Below, piece by piece: positions 1 through 10,180 of a DNA stretch of 64,000 nt. The stretch is from NCBI RefSeq assembly GCF_033115175.1, contig NC_084827.1:24298001-24362000 (forward strand). The letters are read 5' to 3'. Origin of the DNA: Lepus europaeus. Lineage: Eukaryota > Chordata > Mammalia > Lagomorpha > Leporidae. The stretch's first letter is position 1. Each line of letters begins with the position of its first letter. Both the position numbers and the translations under genes were made by a program. Below the pieces are notes generated by a model. That model did not search any database, was not told the origin of the DNA, and saw only the letters and a program-made list of their open reading frames with translations.

Positions 1-584
1 CCCTTCTCACCAGTTTGCTACCTTGTATTGTTTACTCCTCTCTACTTCTAATCCTTTATTTGATCAATCTTCTTCAATGCTCTAGCTCTTATTCCCACAA
101 GTTCTGTCTTACTTTTAGAACTGAAAAGTAGATGTGGTAGAGATGATGGAAGACTTTGGGAAAGCCAAGGGAAAGAACCAAAATGTTGAGCTCATACTTT
201 TTGCCAATGTCTGTGCTAAATGATGTACATTCATCATTTTATCTGATTTCCAAATCAGATGGAGATTGTTATCAAACTTGTTTGAAAGTTAAAAAAAAAA
301 AAAAGACCGAGATTTGTTAGTTAAATAACTAACAAATCAGCATCTGGTTAGTAACATGGTTTGAATCCAAAGTCTGTACTCTTCTCCCTGTAAAATTATT
401 GCTATAGGTAGAAGAAGGACTCAGACAAGATGTGTGACATGCATTTAATAAGAACCATAAAAGGAGATAGAAAACACTCACGAGGACAGTGTCAACAAAC
501 AGGGTACCAGAAATCCTCCAGTGTCTCTTGGTGAAACAGCATGCCAGGGACCTGTGGGAATCTCTTTTTATAGGTATAATTTCA
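1..584. other. Unassigned non-coding sequence
   Basis: AT-rich sequence with a short A-run near 290-303. I recognise no repeat family or gene. The 107-codon minus-strand ORF at 329-652 has no recognisable motif and runs into the neighbouring SINE. Confidence 0.5.
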
Positions 585-841
585 GGGACCAATGTTGTGG
601 CATAGCAGGTAAAGCTGCTGTCTGTGATGCCAGCATCCCCCATAGGTGTCATTTTTGAGTTCTAGCTGCTACACTTCTGATGCAGCTACTGGTTAATGTG
701 CATGAGAAAGCATCTGAAGATGGCCCAAGTGCTTGGGTCCATTCACCCATGTGGGAGACCTGAAAGAAGCTCCTGGATCCCTGGCTTTAGACTGGCCCAA
801 CCCTGGCCATTGCAGCCATTTGGGGAATGAACAGCAAATAG

Positions 842-881
<40 letters not shown>

Positions 882-902
882 CTGCCTTTCTTTCTTTCTT
901 TC
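585..902 (+). mobile_element. CSINE (lagomorph tRNA-derived SINE)
   Basis: Starts with a tRNA-like head (a 'gttgtggcatagcaggtaaa'-type segment), continues through the 'gatggcccaagtgcttggg' core and ends in a pure (TC)n tract at 844-877. The sequence at about 1249-1283, resembling a CSINE A/T-rich tail, may be the end of this same copy, cut off by the next element inserted inside its tail. Confidence 0.85.
844..877. repeat. (TC)n microsatellite in CSINE tail
   Basis: Uninterrupted TC dinucleotides, 34 bases. Expansion of the CT-rich CSINE tail. A complementary (AG)n tract at 939-961 belongs to the next SINE. Confidence 0.9.
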
Positions 903-1247
903 AGATTTATTTTATTTATTTGAAAGGCAGAGTTGCAGAAAGAGAGAGAGAGAGAGAGAGGAAGAGACAGAGACAGGGAGATTTCCTTCCATCCACTGGT
1001 TCATTTCCCAAAGAGCTGCAAATGGCCAGAGGTGGGCCAGGCCAAAGCCAGGTGCCAAGAGCTTCTTCCAGGTCTCCCACATGGTTGAAGGGACCCAAGC
1101 ATTTGGGCCATGTTCAGATGCTTTCCCAGATGCATCAGCAGGGAGCTGGATCAGAAGTGGAGCAACCTGGACTTGAACCGGTGCCTATACAGGGTGCTGG
1201 CTGTCATAGGCATTAGCCCTGCCTGCTTATGCAACAATGCCAGACCC
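903..1247 (-). mobile_element. CSINE, inverted relative to its neighbour
   Basis: Reads antisense: the A-rich tail complement ('atttattttatttatttgaa') comes first, then (AG)n at 939-961, the core, and the tRNA-like head near 1200-1247. It lies tail to tail with the CSINE at 585-902. Confidence 0.85.
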
Positions 1248-1472
1248 ATAACTCTTCTTTTAAAATAAATAAATCTCTATAGAAAAAAGGGATAATTTCA
1301 TTTCATTAAGCTGAGATATACGGGTTTTTCTTTTTGGGCCCATGGAGTCTGAATTTGGGGTTTCAAATATTTGCAAGTGTTTTCTAGGATTACTAGTTGC
1401 CTGATGCCAAATATATTGAGCAATTGGGAAATGACAGGGCCTGTACTTGGGTTGCAGAGTCTTGCTTAGGGA

Positions 1473-1865
1473 AGAAGTATCAATTTCTTTTTTTTTTTTC
1501 TTTCTTTTTTTTTTTTTTTTGACAGGCAGAGTGGACAGTGAGAGAGAGAGACAGAGAGAAAGGTCTTCCTTTTGCCGTTGGTTCACCCTCCAGTGGCCGC
1601 CGTGGCTGGCGCGCTGTGGCCGGTGCACCACGCTGATCCCAAGGCAGGAGCCAGGTGCTTCTCCTGGTCTCCCATGGGGTGCAGGGCCCAAGCACTTGGG
1701 CCATCCTCCACTGCCTTCCCGGGCCATAGCAGAGAGCTGGCCTGGAAGAGGGGCAACCGGGATACAATCCGGCGCCCCAACCGGGACTAGAACCCGGTGT
1801 GCTGGCGCCGCAAGGTGGAGGATTAGCCTGTTGAGCCACGGCGCCAGCCTAGAAGTATGAATTTC
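1473..1865 (-). mobile_element. CSINE, young type, with TSD
   Basis: A CSINE close to consensus occupies 1488-1850, with a long poly-T (poly-A of the sense strand) at the left and a GC-rich head ending 'gagccacggcgccagcc' at the right. It is flanked by a 15-bp TSD, 1473-1487 and 1851-1865, matching at 14 of 15 positions. This marks a clean L1-type insertion. Confidence 0.93.
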
Positions 1866-4299
1866 ATAGTAAACTTGGATTGGGTTCTGCCCTTCCATCT
1901 GGGAAAAGGATGGTCACTCAAAACCTGACTGGTGTGTGGTCCAAGGAATCCAGAGTGAGTTTATTTTCATTCTGTTTCTTAAATACCAGACATGCTCTCT
2001 GTATATGGATGCTTCACCTATGCCCTGTCCTCTGCAAGGATCAGCATCTGGGACTCTAAGACACATAATGGCTATAAGGCTCTTGAAGATGATCTTTGGT
2101 TATTAACATGATAGAAATGATACAGAGTCATCAAATCAGATTTAAATGAGGTCATCTGTATAATTTATGTTTTCTATTTGATAAAAGTTAAAAAAAAAAA
2201 AAACAGTTTGGCTTTTGCTCCTTCCTCCACTTTACCACCCAAGTAGAGACAAGTGTGAGAAGAATCATGCCTCCTCCCCAAGGGTTTCTTCAGCCAAGTG
2301 GTGATGCCACGTTGAGCACCAGACTTGACTGCTCCAATTTTCCATCCCAGTGTTTCTCCCCTGCCAGGAATGTGATTAGAGTGTTAAACTTAAAAGGATT
2401 AACTTAGTGAAGAATTTAAACATAAGCTCAAATATATCCGTAGCAGTTCTAATTTACAGTTTTTTGTTGGCAGTATGTGGATTTAGAGAATTAAGGGATT
2501 TGGCATGATACACACTTTGCCTGCTTATGCCTCTTCTCACTATAGTTTGACTCAATGTTACAAATATTTATAAAACCTGTACAAACAAGGTAGTATGCTG
2601 CGTAAATTGGGAAGTGGAGAGGTGAGCGTGGCCATTCTTTCCATCCAGAAATCTTACCTAGATTCACCGCAGTATTGACTATAGTAGCGACTACTACTAA
2701 GTTGCTCAGAAGAGCGTCCTCAGCTACTGGTAACTAATGGGTGTTTGTTCATGATGATGATAATTTTAGAACAACAAAGACAAACTAATTAGGATAGCAA
2801 GTTCACATGTCTGTGTTAGTGAAGTATGAGCACAATTTTCTGAAGAAGTGGCTTTCAGTGGTTTTACTGGCAGATGGATGCCTCAAGTTTGTTGCTACTT
2901 CAGTAGACTCATTATGAAATCGTCCAGGAAGACTCTCTTCAGTGGAACACAGACAGACACTCTCTGATTCTCCAGGGGTTATGTTCAATAAACCCATAAT
3001 AAGTGGAAAACATTGTAAGTGGAAAATACATTTACTACACCTCACCTACCAAACACTCTAGCTCAGCAAGGTAGGACACTGTAGAATCTTGGTTGTTCAC
3101 CCTAGTGCTTGTGTGGCTGACTGAGAGCTACCAGCATCACGAGAGAATACCACACTGCATATCACTACCCTAGGAAAAGATCAAGCTTCAAAATTTGGAA
3201 TAATGTTCTATGGAATGTGTATTTCTTTCCCACAATAGTAAATTTGAAACTTATTAAACTGGGAACTATATATAATTCCCTTTTTAAAGTCTTTTCTGGT
3301 AGCGAATCTACTCTGACTTTCTAAATGAAATACCTCCTCTCAATTATTTTATCATCATAACAATTATACCTTATCTACCTCTAAATCTCAAATATGTATT
3401 TTGGGGACACTCTTTTGATCTTAAGTATGACTTTGATTTTCAATCACTCATCAAGTAGCAAATCTCAGAACTATTTTGTGTCTTCATTGTCTTAAAAGAA
3501 GTAATGTATTTTTCTTCTTAACAAAAAATTAAAGGTTCTGTCTAAGAGAAAGTGAATATTGAAAGGGAAAAGTTGCAAATCCAGAAGTAAGTGGGCCAAG
3601 AAATGGAGATCAATGCATAGAGACACAAACCAGAAATAAAGATATTTAGTGAGACAGGGGGAAAAAAATCTTGTTAATCTCTAGTGCTTAAAACAACTGT
3701 AGGGTGAACTGAACAACTAATTGACTGTCATTGCAGGATGTGTCATGGCTATCAAAAGGGTCAGTGTAATTTGGAGCTGGCTATGCAGAGTCATCATTTC
3801 TAGAAATGGAGACATAATGTTCCCTGTCTATGGGCTGAGCTTCTCCCAGGAAATCTTTAAGTGGTTATCAAGGTGAATTTGAGAGTAGACACTAAGCCAC
3901 CTTCCGGCTGAGCACAGATAATTAAATATATGCAAGACAAGACGACTCCACCCTTGACTTTCATAGTTATGGAGTAGTTCCACCCTAGGCAAATGGTATT
4001 AGGTCTTTTGAGAGTTTATTCATGCACAGTGGCCCTAATTTAACTTGTCAGTTGCCTGCCTGCTCATGAGAAGTTTCAGATTACTATTACTGAGTTAACT
4101 TTGTAATAAGTACAAAGAGTTCCTTTGAGAGGCTTGAAAATCAGTTTAGAGTAGAAGATCTTGAATATTTCAGTTTATAACAGGAACTAAGCGACTCTTT
4201 ATGTCTTTGTGGCAGGCAAGAGTGCTTCTCCCATCAGATCTTTAATGTCTTCAAAATTCTGCTAAGAGGAAGCCAAAAGCTTTATAGTTCTTTTTTAGC
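1866..4299. other. Unassigned non-coding sequence
   Basis: No coding region or repeat recognised in 2.4 kb. A 13-base A-run lies near 2190-2203. The 80-codon minus-strand ORF at 2803-3045 shows no domain. Ancient diverged repeats could be hidden here. Confidence 0.5.
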
Positions 4300-4440
4300 T
4301 ATATTTTTTGGAATAGATTTACATTTTAAAAAAAGCCACAAATATAGTATAGAATTCCCATATGCCCATACTTGCTACTTCCTATTATTAACATCCTACG
4401 TTAATACGGTTGATTTGTCATAATTGATGAGACATTTGCC
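4300..4440. mobile_element. Old L1M-type LINE fragment
   Basis: Resembles the 3' untranslated part of ancient mammalian L1M elements: a 'tagatttacattttaaaaaa' segment, then 'gaattcccatatgcccata', then 'attaacatcctacgtta'. Orientation not assigned. Identified from remembered consensus only. Confidence 0.45.
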
Positions 4441-4479
4441 AAAATCAATGGACCATTTAAAAAAGATTCATTTATTTTT

Positions 4480-4738
4480 TAAAAAGATTTATTTATTTTA
4501 TTTGAAAAGCAGAGTTACAGAGAGGCAGATTAAGAGAGAGAGAGAGAGAGAGAGAGAGGTCTTCTATCTGCTGGTTCACTCCCCAGATTGTTTCAATGGT
4601 TGGAGCTGAGCTGATCCATAGCCAGGAGCCAGGAACTTCATCTGGGTCTCCCATACAGGTGCAGGGGCCCAAGGACTTGGGCCATCTTCTGCTTTCCCAG
4701 GCCATAGCAGAGAGCTGGATTGGAAGTGAAGCAGCCGA
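4480..4738 (-). mobile_element. CSINE, 3' part, split by an L1-like insertion
   Basis: Antisense CSINE starting with the tail complement and a (GA)n tract at about 4532-4557. It stops at 'ggaagtgaagcagccga' (4722-4738), where the 5.1-kb L1-like element is inserted. The rest of the same SINE resumes at 9885-9959, after the second copy of that 17-mer. The SINE is therefore older than the L1-like element. Confidence 0.92.
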
Positions 4739-5659
4739 GGAGAGCGGCAAGATGGCGGAATAGGCAGGGAGCACACTATTAGTCTGGGGGAGAGACAGTT
4801 TAATATAAGTGGAGATACTGCAGGGTCAAGGAAGAGTAGGGGATGAAACAGCAGAGGAAACTCTTCAGGAACTAGTGATTCACAGTGGACCTGCGTGGAG
4901 AGCGTGGGAGCCCAAGTTCGGGACACCAGCGGCAGACTCAACACACCAGCGCTGGAAGGTGAGGTGAGCCGAACATCAATAGCCCAAGACACCAGCAGGC
5001 AAGCGGAAAGGGGAGGCTAGAGGGAACGAGGCTTGAAACTCCGTGGGGAAAAATTCACCAGGCTAACTAGAAGAGAGAGAGGAAAAAAATTAAAAAAATT
5101 GACCGATACGGACACAAGTTTCTCTCTCTCTGCTCACCTCTCAAAGGCGAGCAAGACAGAGCAGGCGCCATTTTGGAGATACGTCATAAGCAGGGCGACC
5201 TCAGGTATGCACCAGCCCTGAGCCTAGCAGAAAAACCTGACTCTGGGAGGAGGGGTGAAATAACAGGAGATTAGCATCTAACTTGGCAACCCAGTGGGAG
5301 ACTGCAGGAGAATTGGAGCCCACACTGAGGGCAGCAGAGATTCCCTGTGTGGTCCCTGGGAAAGAGTTTCCCATCTCTGGCTCCTGTGGGTATATCATTT
5401 GCCTGCTAACTACCGCCAATTACGTTCAGCTGTGCGGAATTACTTCCCTTTTGAATCAAAAAAAGAAAGAGAGATTTACCACACCTAACCTGGGAGTGTC
5501 ATCTTTGACACACCCTCAACCCTGAGGAACCAAACACAGCTCTCAGTCCATACTCATCTCAAGCCTCTAAGGCTCCACTGAAAGCAGACAGTCCACTTAA
5601 TATAGAGCCATAGTGTAACAAGAAAAAACACCACAGTGAAGAAACCAAGTATCTCCAAC
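4739..5659 (+). promoter_or_regulatory. L1 5'UTR / internal promoter region
   Basis: The 921 bases upstream of ORF1 start right after the TSD. A 'caagatggcgg' motif near 4748-4758 matches the YY1-type site known at the start of L1 5'UTRs. A second CCATTTTGG-like motif lies at about 5169-5176. No TATA box is evident. Promoter activity is inferred from family knowledge only. Confidence 0.6.
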
Positions 5660-6697
5660 ATGCCAAACAACAAACGCAAAAACCAAGCTAACAAGAACAA
5701 GGAAGACACTATGACGCCCCCAAATGAAAAAGACACCCCAATGCAAGATTATGAAGATGATGAGATCGAAGAAATGCAAGAAGCAGATCTCAAAAAATTG
5801 ATAAGAACATTAAGAAGTTCTCAAAAACAAATTCTTGAACTACAGAAATCCTTAATGGACAAGGTAGAAAATCTCTCTCATGAAAGTGAAATATTAAGGA
5901 GGATTCAAAATGAAATGAAACAACTAGTGGAACAAGAAACTCTGATAGTGACGAGAAATCATAATGAAATGAAGAATTCAATAGATCAAATGACAAACAC
6001 ATTAGAGAGCCTTAAAAACAGAATGGGCGAAGCAGAAGAGAGATTATCAGACTTAGAAGACAGAGACCAGGAAAAGAAACAGGCAAACCAAAGAAAAGAA
6101 GAAGAAATCAGAAATCTAAAAAATATTGTCGGGAATCTACAGGATACTATTAAAAAACCCAACATTCGGGTTCTAGGAGTTCCTGAAGGCATGGAGAGGG
6201 AGAAAGGATTAGAAGGCATTTTCAGTGACATACTAGCAAAAAATTTCCCAGGTTTGGAGAAGGACAGAGGCATCTTAGTACAGGAAGCTTATAGAACCCC
6301 TAATAAACATGACCAAAAGAGATCCTAATCACGACACATCGTAATCAAACTCACCACAGTGAAACACAAAGAAAAGATCCTAAAATGTTCAAGAGAGAAA
6401 CGCCAGATTACTCTCAGAGGATCTCCAATTAGACTCACAGCTGACTTCTCTTCAGAAACCCTGCAAGCTAGAAGGGAATGGCGAGACATAGCCCAGGTAC
6501 CAAGAAAGAAAAACTGCCAGCCCAGAATATTATATCCTGCAAAGCTCTCATTTGTGAATGAAGGTGAAATTAAGACTTTTCATAGCAAAAAGAAACTGAA
6601 AGAATTTGTTGCCACTCATCCTGCCCTGCAAAAGATGCTTAAAGATGTGTTACACACAGAAACACAGAAACATGGTCACCAATATGAAAGAAGGTAA
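5660..6697 (+). pseudogene. L1 ORF1 (nucleic-acid chaperone), one nonsense codon
   Basis: An L1 ORF1 reading frame of 345 codons from ATG 5660-5662 to TAA 6695-6697, broken only by an in-frame TAA at 6326-6328 (codon 223). The same frame is open on both sides, so this is a single nonsense change with no frameshift. The ATG at 5660 is chosen because the open frame upstream to 5636 has only a GTG. Visible parts: a basic, Lys/Asn-rich start, an acidic stretch with 'YEDDEIEEMQE', a heptad-rich coiled coil (about residues 45-150), the RRM with 'IRVLGVPEGMEREKG', and after the stop the C-terminal domain with 'RLTADFSSETLQARREW' and 'ILYPAKLSFVNEGEIK'. The length fits mammalian ORF1 proteins (human 338 aa). 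In L1 the product forms trimers that coat the RNA. As written, only a C-terminally truncated protein could be made. Confidence 0.93.
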
Positions 6698-8513
6698 AGG
6701 AAGGAAACCTCACAGCAAAAGATCACAGGAAGCTCAATTTCTCTTTGACATAGAATTAAACTCTGATGCTCTGTTAAAGCAATGTGTTAAAGTAATCTAT
6801 TATGTTCTCTTGATGTCTGTTAAATTCTAATTGTTCAAAAACAGCTGAATTTTTATTAAGAGCTATGGGTTATTTAAACATGTGCTTATTTTCAAAGATT
6901 TGAATAATCACCTTGTAACAATGATCAAATTTGGTCTATGTTATGTCATGATTTTAAGGAATCTTATTTCAACCAGATATTTTGGATTTTGAGCCTTCTT
7001 GGCATTCTTGACAGGCATTCAAAAAATCAAAGTTTCAAACAATCTGGTCTCTAAAATTTCCAGTAAATCCTGGACTTTGGTTTTTCCAGTTTGGGCCCAA
7101 CTGAAAAAATCAAAGGACCTATATCTCTCATCTTATAGAGACACCAACTAATCAGGCTATTTGGATTATATTAGAAGGACTGTCAAGATGTGATGTGGTA
7201 CCAGACTTTAAGTTTCTATAATGGAAAATGCTATTAATACAAATGTTTGAGAATTAAAAAGTCTAATGATCTTGTGTTACTAGACATGATAGTTATCTTA
7301 ATGAGTAAGCCCCAGAGGCCTAAAGGGTTAAATACTTGTAAAATCCTACAGGTGCTTTCAAAAATACTGTGAAGTAAGCAAGTGCCTCTTGTTGGTTGAT
7401 GAGTTTATAATTTTAAACATGGCGACTTAAAGTCTTTTGTCATCCACAGTTATATATGATCTGCTGCTCATAAAACTAAAGTGTTGTTGGCTCTGTGTTT
7501 AGCTGTCCTCCTATAGGTTCCTATGGACTTTTTCCAGCCACTTCTATTGTATTCAGTACTTTGGGATGGCTCTGTAAACAGATGAAGCCAATAATGTATT
7601 AACAGTACCAACTGAGAGAAAGTATGGTTAACTGAGGTTACTAAAAAGAAAAAGCAATTCAAATCAATTGGCTACCTACAAAAAGAGTTAAAGATTTTAA
7701 AAGCTATTATTAAAATTGCTATATTGGTCTATTATGCTATGTTATATGTGTGTACATATTGTATGTCCACATGGGGAAATTTTATTAAGAGTTTTATTTT
7801 AAATGGCTTATAGATAAGATTGTTCATAAATTTAAGCTGCTAAAATCAATCAAAGATACATTTTAATTTGTGTGACCTGAATCTGTGTATCATATGTTTT
7901 AAACGTGTTGGTAGAAAGAAACTAAAAACATTTTAGATGGTTGTGCTTAAGTTTACTGGCTAAACAAACTACACCATGTTAGATATTTAAGAGGTGTTTT
8001 CAAATACATGATTCTTAAAATTTATAGAAGGCATTGGACCTTCTGGTAAATGTTTTCTTAAGTTGTTATCTAATGGTTGAAACTGTTTGCTAAGTATTCA
8101 TGTAATATTGCTATTGTCAGCAAGCGATCTAGGACTTGCTCCCTCATTTCTCTATTCTAAGCCCAACTTGTTCTTTCATTTCTCTATTCTCTTCAAGGTA
8201 GGAAACTAATTCTATTATGAAGGAATCTGTAGGACAGACAATTTAATCTTTAGACCTTATAAAAGAGATGGCTAACATTTTTCTGTAATAGCATAGGCAA
8301 AATAAGAACTTAAATAATAATCTCATAGCTAGATTCACTTCGCCATCAGCGAAGTATACAGTAAGTAGAAAAAACCTCCCTTTCAGACCAAAGGGAAAGA
8401 AAGTTTTAAAGTGAGAATATAATTTTCCTCATGGGCATTGTCTACCTTAGAAAAACTACTACAGAACATGCCTGTGACTATAGACTTGTAGTTCAGGCCA
8501 CCGAAGATTAGAG
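6698..8513 (+). other. Non-ORF2 sequence where L1 ORF2 would be expected
   Basis: AT-rich, with no long ORF in any frame. I found no endonuclease or reverse-transcriptase signature and no known repeat family. It lies inside the TSD-bounded element and so appears to have been inserted with it. A small hairpin is visible at about 8338-8354 ('cttcgccatcagcgaag'). Origin unknown to me: it could be rabbit L1 3'UTR sequence, retroviral sequence too decayed to read, or host sequence. Confidence 0.6.
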
Positions 8514-8559
8514 ATGGGAAACGGGCACTCCCTTGACTTGCATCCTCTGGTCTGCTTTA

Positions 8560-9167
8560 ACACAAACCAGGAGGAAAAGAAAGCTCGACATCAGAAACAA
8601 TGGGTGGCAGGCCTATTAATGGCTGATCTGTACAGTGATCTGCCCTCAAGGAGACCCAACAGGCCAGTCCACTGCAGTGGCTTTCAATGTGGTAAGCATG
8701 GGCTTCAGCAGAAGTCAGCTTGTGAAGAGCCCTGGCAGCTCTGCCAAGAGTTGGATCACTGGAAATGGACCTGCCCTGGAGTTGAAGGATGCCCAGGTCA
8801 GAGCCACAGATCTTTTTCGCTCTAAGCTGAAAAGCCCTTCACTCAGCCCAACTTCCAAAGTGACCACTGCAGCTGAGGGGATGGTCAAGTAGGGTCAGCA
8901 ACATTGCAGGCAGAACTGTAAATTTCTTGTTAGAGATGCCCCCTGCCTTTACCTGGCCAGCTCTCCTCCCAGGCCAGCCAAGTAATGAAAGTCAACAGAG
9001 TGCCTTCCCCTAGGAGGTTCACACCTCCCTTAGGATATACCCCATGTGAAGAGATAGATAGGTCTGGGCCTCTTAACTTACAAGGCCTAAAGCCCACCAG
9101 ATTATTATCAAGCCCCTTCTATCAGGTTCTATTTGCCTCTCAATCAGAAAAATTACTTGTAGCTTAG
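8560..9167 (+). pseudogene. Decayed retroviral nucleocapsid/protease-like stretch
   Basis: The frame at 8514-8822 carries two degenerate CCHC zinc-knuckle-like motifs in tandem. Around 8679-8726, 'FQCGKHGLQQKSAC' keeps the second and last Cys; the first Cys position is Gly and the His position is Leu. Around 8739-8774, 'LCQELDHWKWTCP' keeps Cys, His and Cys with normal spacing; the first Cys position is Trp. The 'HWKxxCP' ending is typical of gamma-like (class I) retroviral nucleocapsids. Downstream, in another frame at about 8894-8938, 'IAGRTVNFLLEM' resembles the stretch before a retroviral protease active site, but the catalytic Asp triad is absent. A third frame (8985-9164) may hold more of the same gene. 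Frameshifts and stops make this non-functional. Called from motif resemblance only; a chance match or another zinc-knuckle gene remains possible. Confidence 0.5.
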
Positions 9168-9429
9168 ATAGCACCTTTCTTAGCTCCTCTAATAATGACT
9201 CTGTCCTTTGTTCTAGGCCCTGTCTAGTGCACTTGGGCCTCATTCCTTTGTAATCATAACCCTCTACTCTACCACCAATGGCTCTACCTCCAACCTGTGT
9301 GTACTGATGGTCCTCTTCCCCACTTAATGCTGTATAATTGTTCAAACCTGGTAAATGCCACTCTTAGGATCATTGGTTACTATCCTCACTCTGTCTTTTA
9401 TGACCTTGTCTAAATATGAGCAGAGTCAG

Positions 9430-9867
9430 TAAACTTGGAAGGCTTCCATAGCCTTGGCAACTCATGACGACAGCCTAGGGTGGTTACTGGCGCCATAAAC
9501 TAGAGTGTCAATTTGTTGGGTCAACAACAGGAGCCACTGTGCACTTGCTCCTCATGTGGGATCTCTGTCCTTAATGTGCTGTACATTTTGATTTAATGCT
9601 ATAACTAGTACTCAAACAGTATGTTTCACTTTGTGTTCTATGTGGGTGCAAACTGTTGAAATCTTTATACTAAATTGATCTTCTGTATATAAAGAGAATT
9701 GAAAATGAATCTTGATGCAAATGGAAGGGGAGAGGGAGCGGGAGAGGAGAGGGTTGCGGGTGGGAGGGAAGTTATGGGAGGGGTAAGCCATTGTAATCCA
9801 TAAGCTGTATACTGGAAATTTATATTCATTAAATAAAAGTTAAAAAAAAAAAGAAAGAAAAAAAAAA
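9430..9867 (+). other. Rabbit-type L1 3'UTR, G-rich tract and poly-A
   Basis: Same type of 3' end as the antisense L1 tails at 23165-23538 and 36903-37041. A G/A-rich run (about 9724-9782) is followed by 'gccattgtaatccataagct', then AATAAA at about 9832-9837 and a poly-A broken by G at 9842-9867. G-rich tracts near the 3' end are usual in mammalian L1s. Confidence 0.85.
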
Positions 9868-9959
9868 GGAAGTGAAGCAGCCGAAACTCAAGTCTGCACC
9901 CTTATGGATGCTCGCACTGCAGGCAGTGGCTTCACCTGCTATGCCACAGTGCCAGCCCC
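9868..9959 (-). mobile_element. CSINE, 5' part, continuation of 4480-4738
   Basis: Begins with the right copy of the 17-bp TSD (9868-9884) and continues with the antisense tRNA-like head, ending 'ctatgccacagtgccagccc'. It completes the CSINE broken by the L1-like element. Confidence 0.9.
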
Positions 9960-10180
9960 AGGTTAATTTATTTAAAAGGTAGAATGATGTAGAGAATGAG
10001 AGAGATCTTCCATCTGCTGATTTACACCCCAAATGGCCACAATGGCCTGGGCTGGGCTAGGCCAAAATCAGATGCTCTAACTTCATCTAGATATCCCACA
10101 TGGATGGCAGGATCCCAAATACTTGGGGCCAAGTAAAGGCATGTTAGTAGAGAGCTGGAACAAATTGAACATAAAATAAA
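9960..10180 (-). mobile_element. CSINE fragment
   Basis: A diverged antisense CSINE following directly on the previous one: the tail complement 'ttaatttatttaaaaggtag', the core with 'atcccacatggatggcagg', then loss of similarity near 10170. The head is missing. Confidence 0.75.

Larger units (their letters stand above)
4739..9867 (+). mobile_element. Full-length L1-like element lacking ORF2
   Basis: Seen directly: a 5,129-bp insertion flanked by a perfect 17-bp TSD (4722-4738 and 9868-9884), interrupting a CSINE. It opens with an L1-like 5' end ('caagatggcggaatagg'), followed by a 5'UTR, a near-complete ORF1 (5660-6697) and a rabbit-type L1 3' end with a G-rich tract, AATAAA and poly-A (about 9430-9867). 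The usual ORF2 of roughly 3.8 kb (endonuclease plus reverse transcriptase) is absent: I find no endonuclease motif and no FADD-type reverse-transcriptase motif between 6698 and 9430. That interval holds AT-rich sequence I do not recognise and a decayed retroviral gag/protease-like stretch. The sense-strand junction T|GGAAG corresponds to a bottom-strand TTCC/AA nick, compatible with a relaxed L1 endonuclease site. The design recalls HAL1 ('half-L1') elements, which encode ORF1 only and depend on ORF2 protein supplied by other L1s. Alternative: ORF2 was deleted after insertion, but that would not explain the extra sequence. Confidence 0.85.

Noticed and set aside
585..600. True tRNA genes in SINE heads
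   Set aside because: The heads resemble tRNA because CSINEs derive from tRNA. They lack complete cloverleaf arms and are repeated throughout the window.
1260..1898. 212-codon minus-strand ORF
   Set aside because: Most of it reads through the CSINE at 1488-1850; its low-complexity Lys run is the poly-A tail of the SINE. The same explains the ORFs at 21493-21921, 31171-31500, 34803-35336 and 60937-61362.
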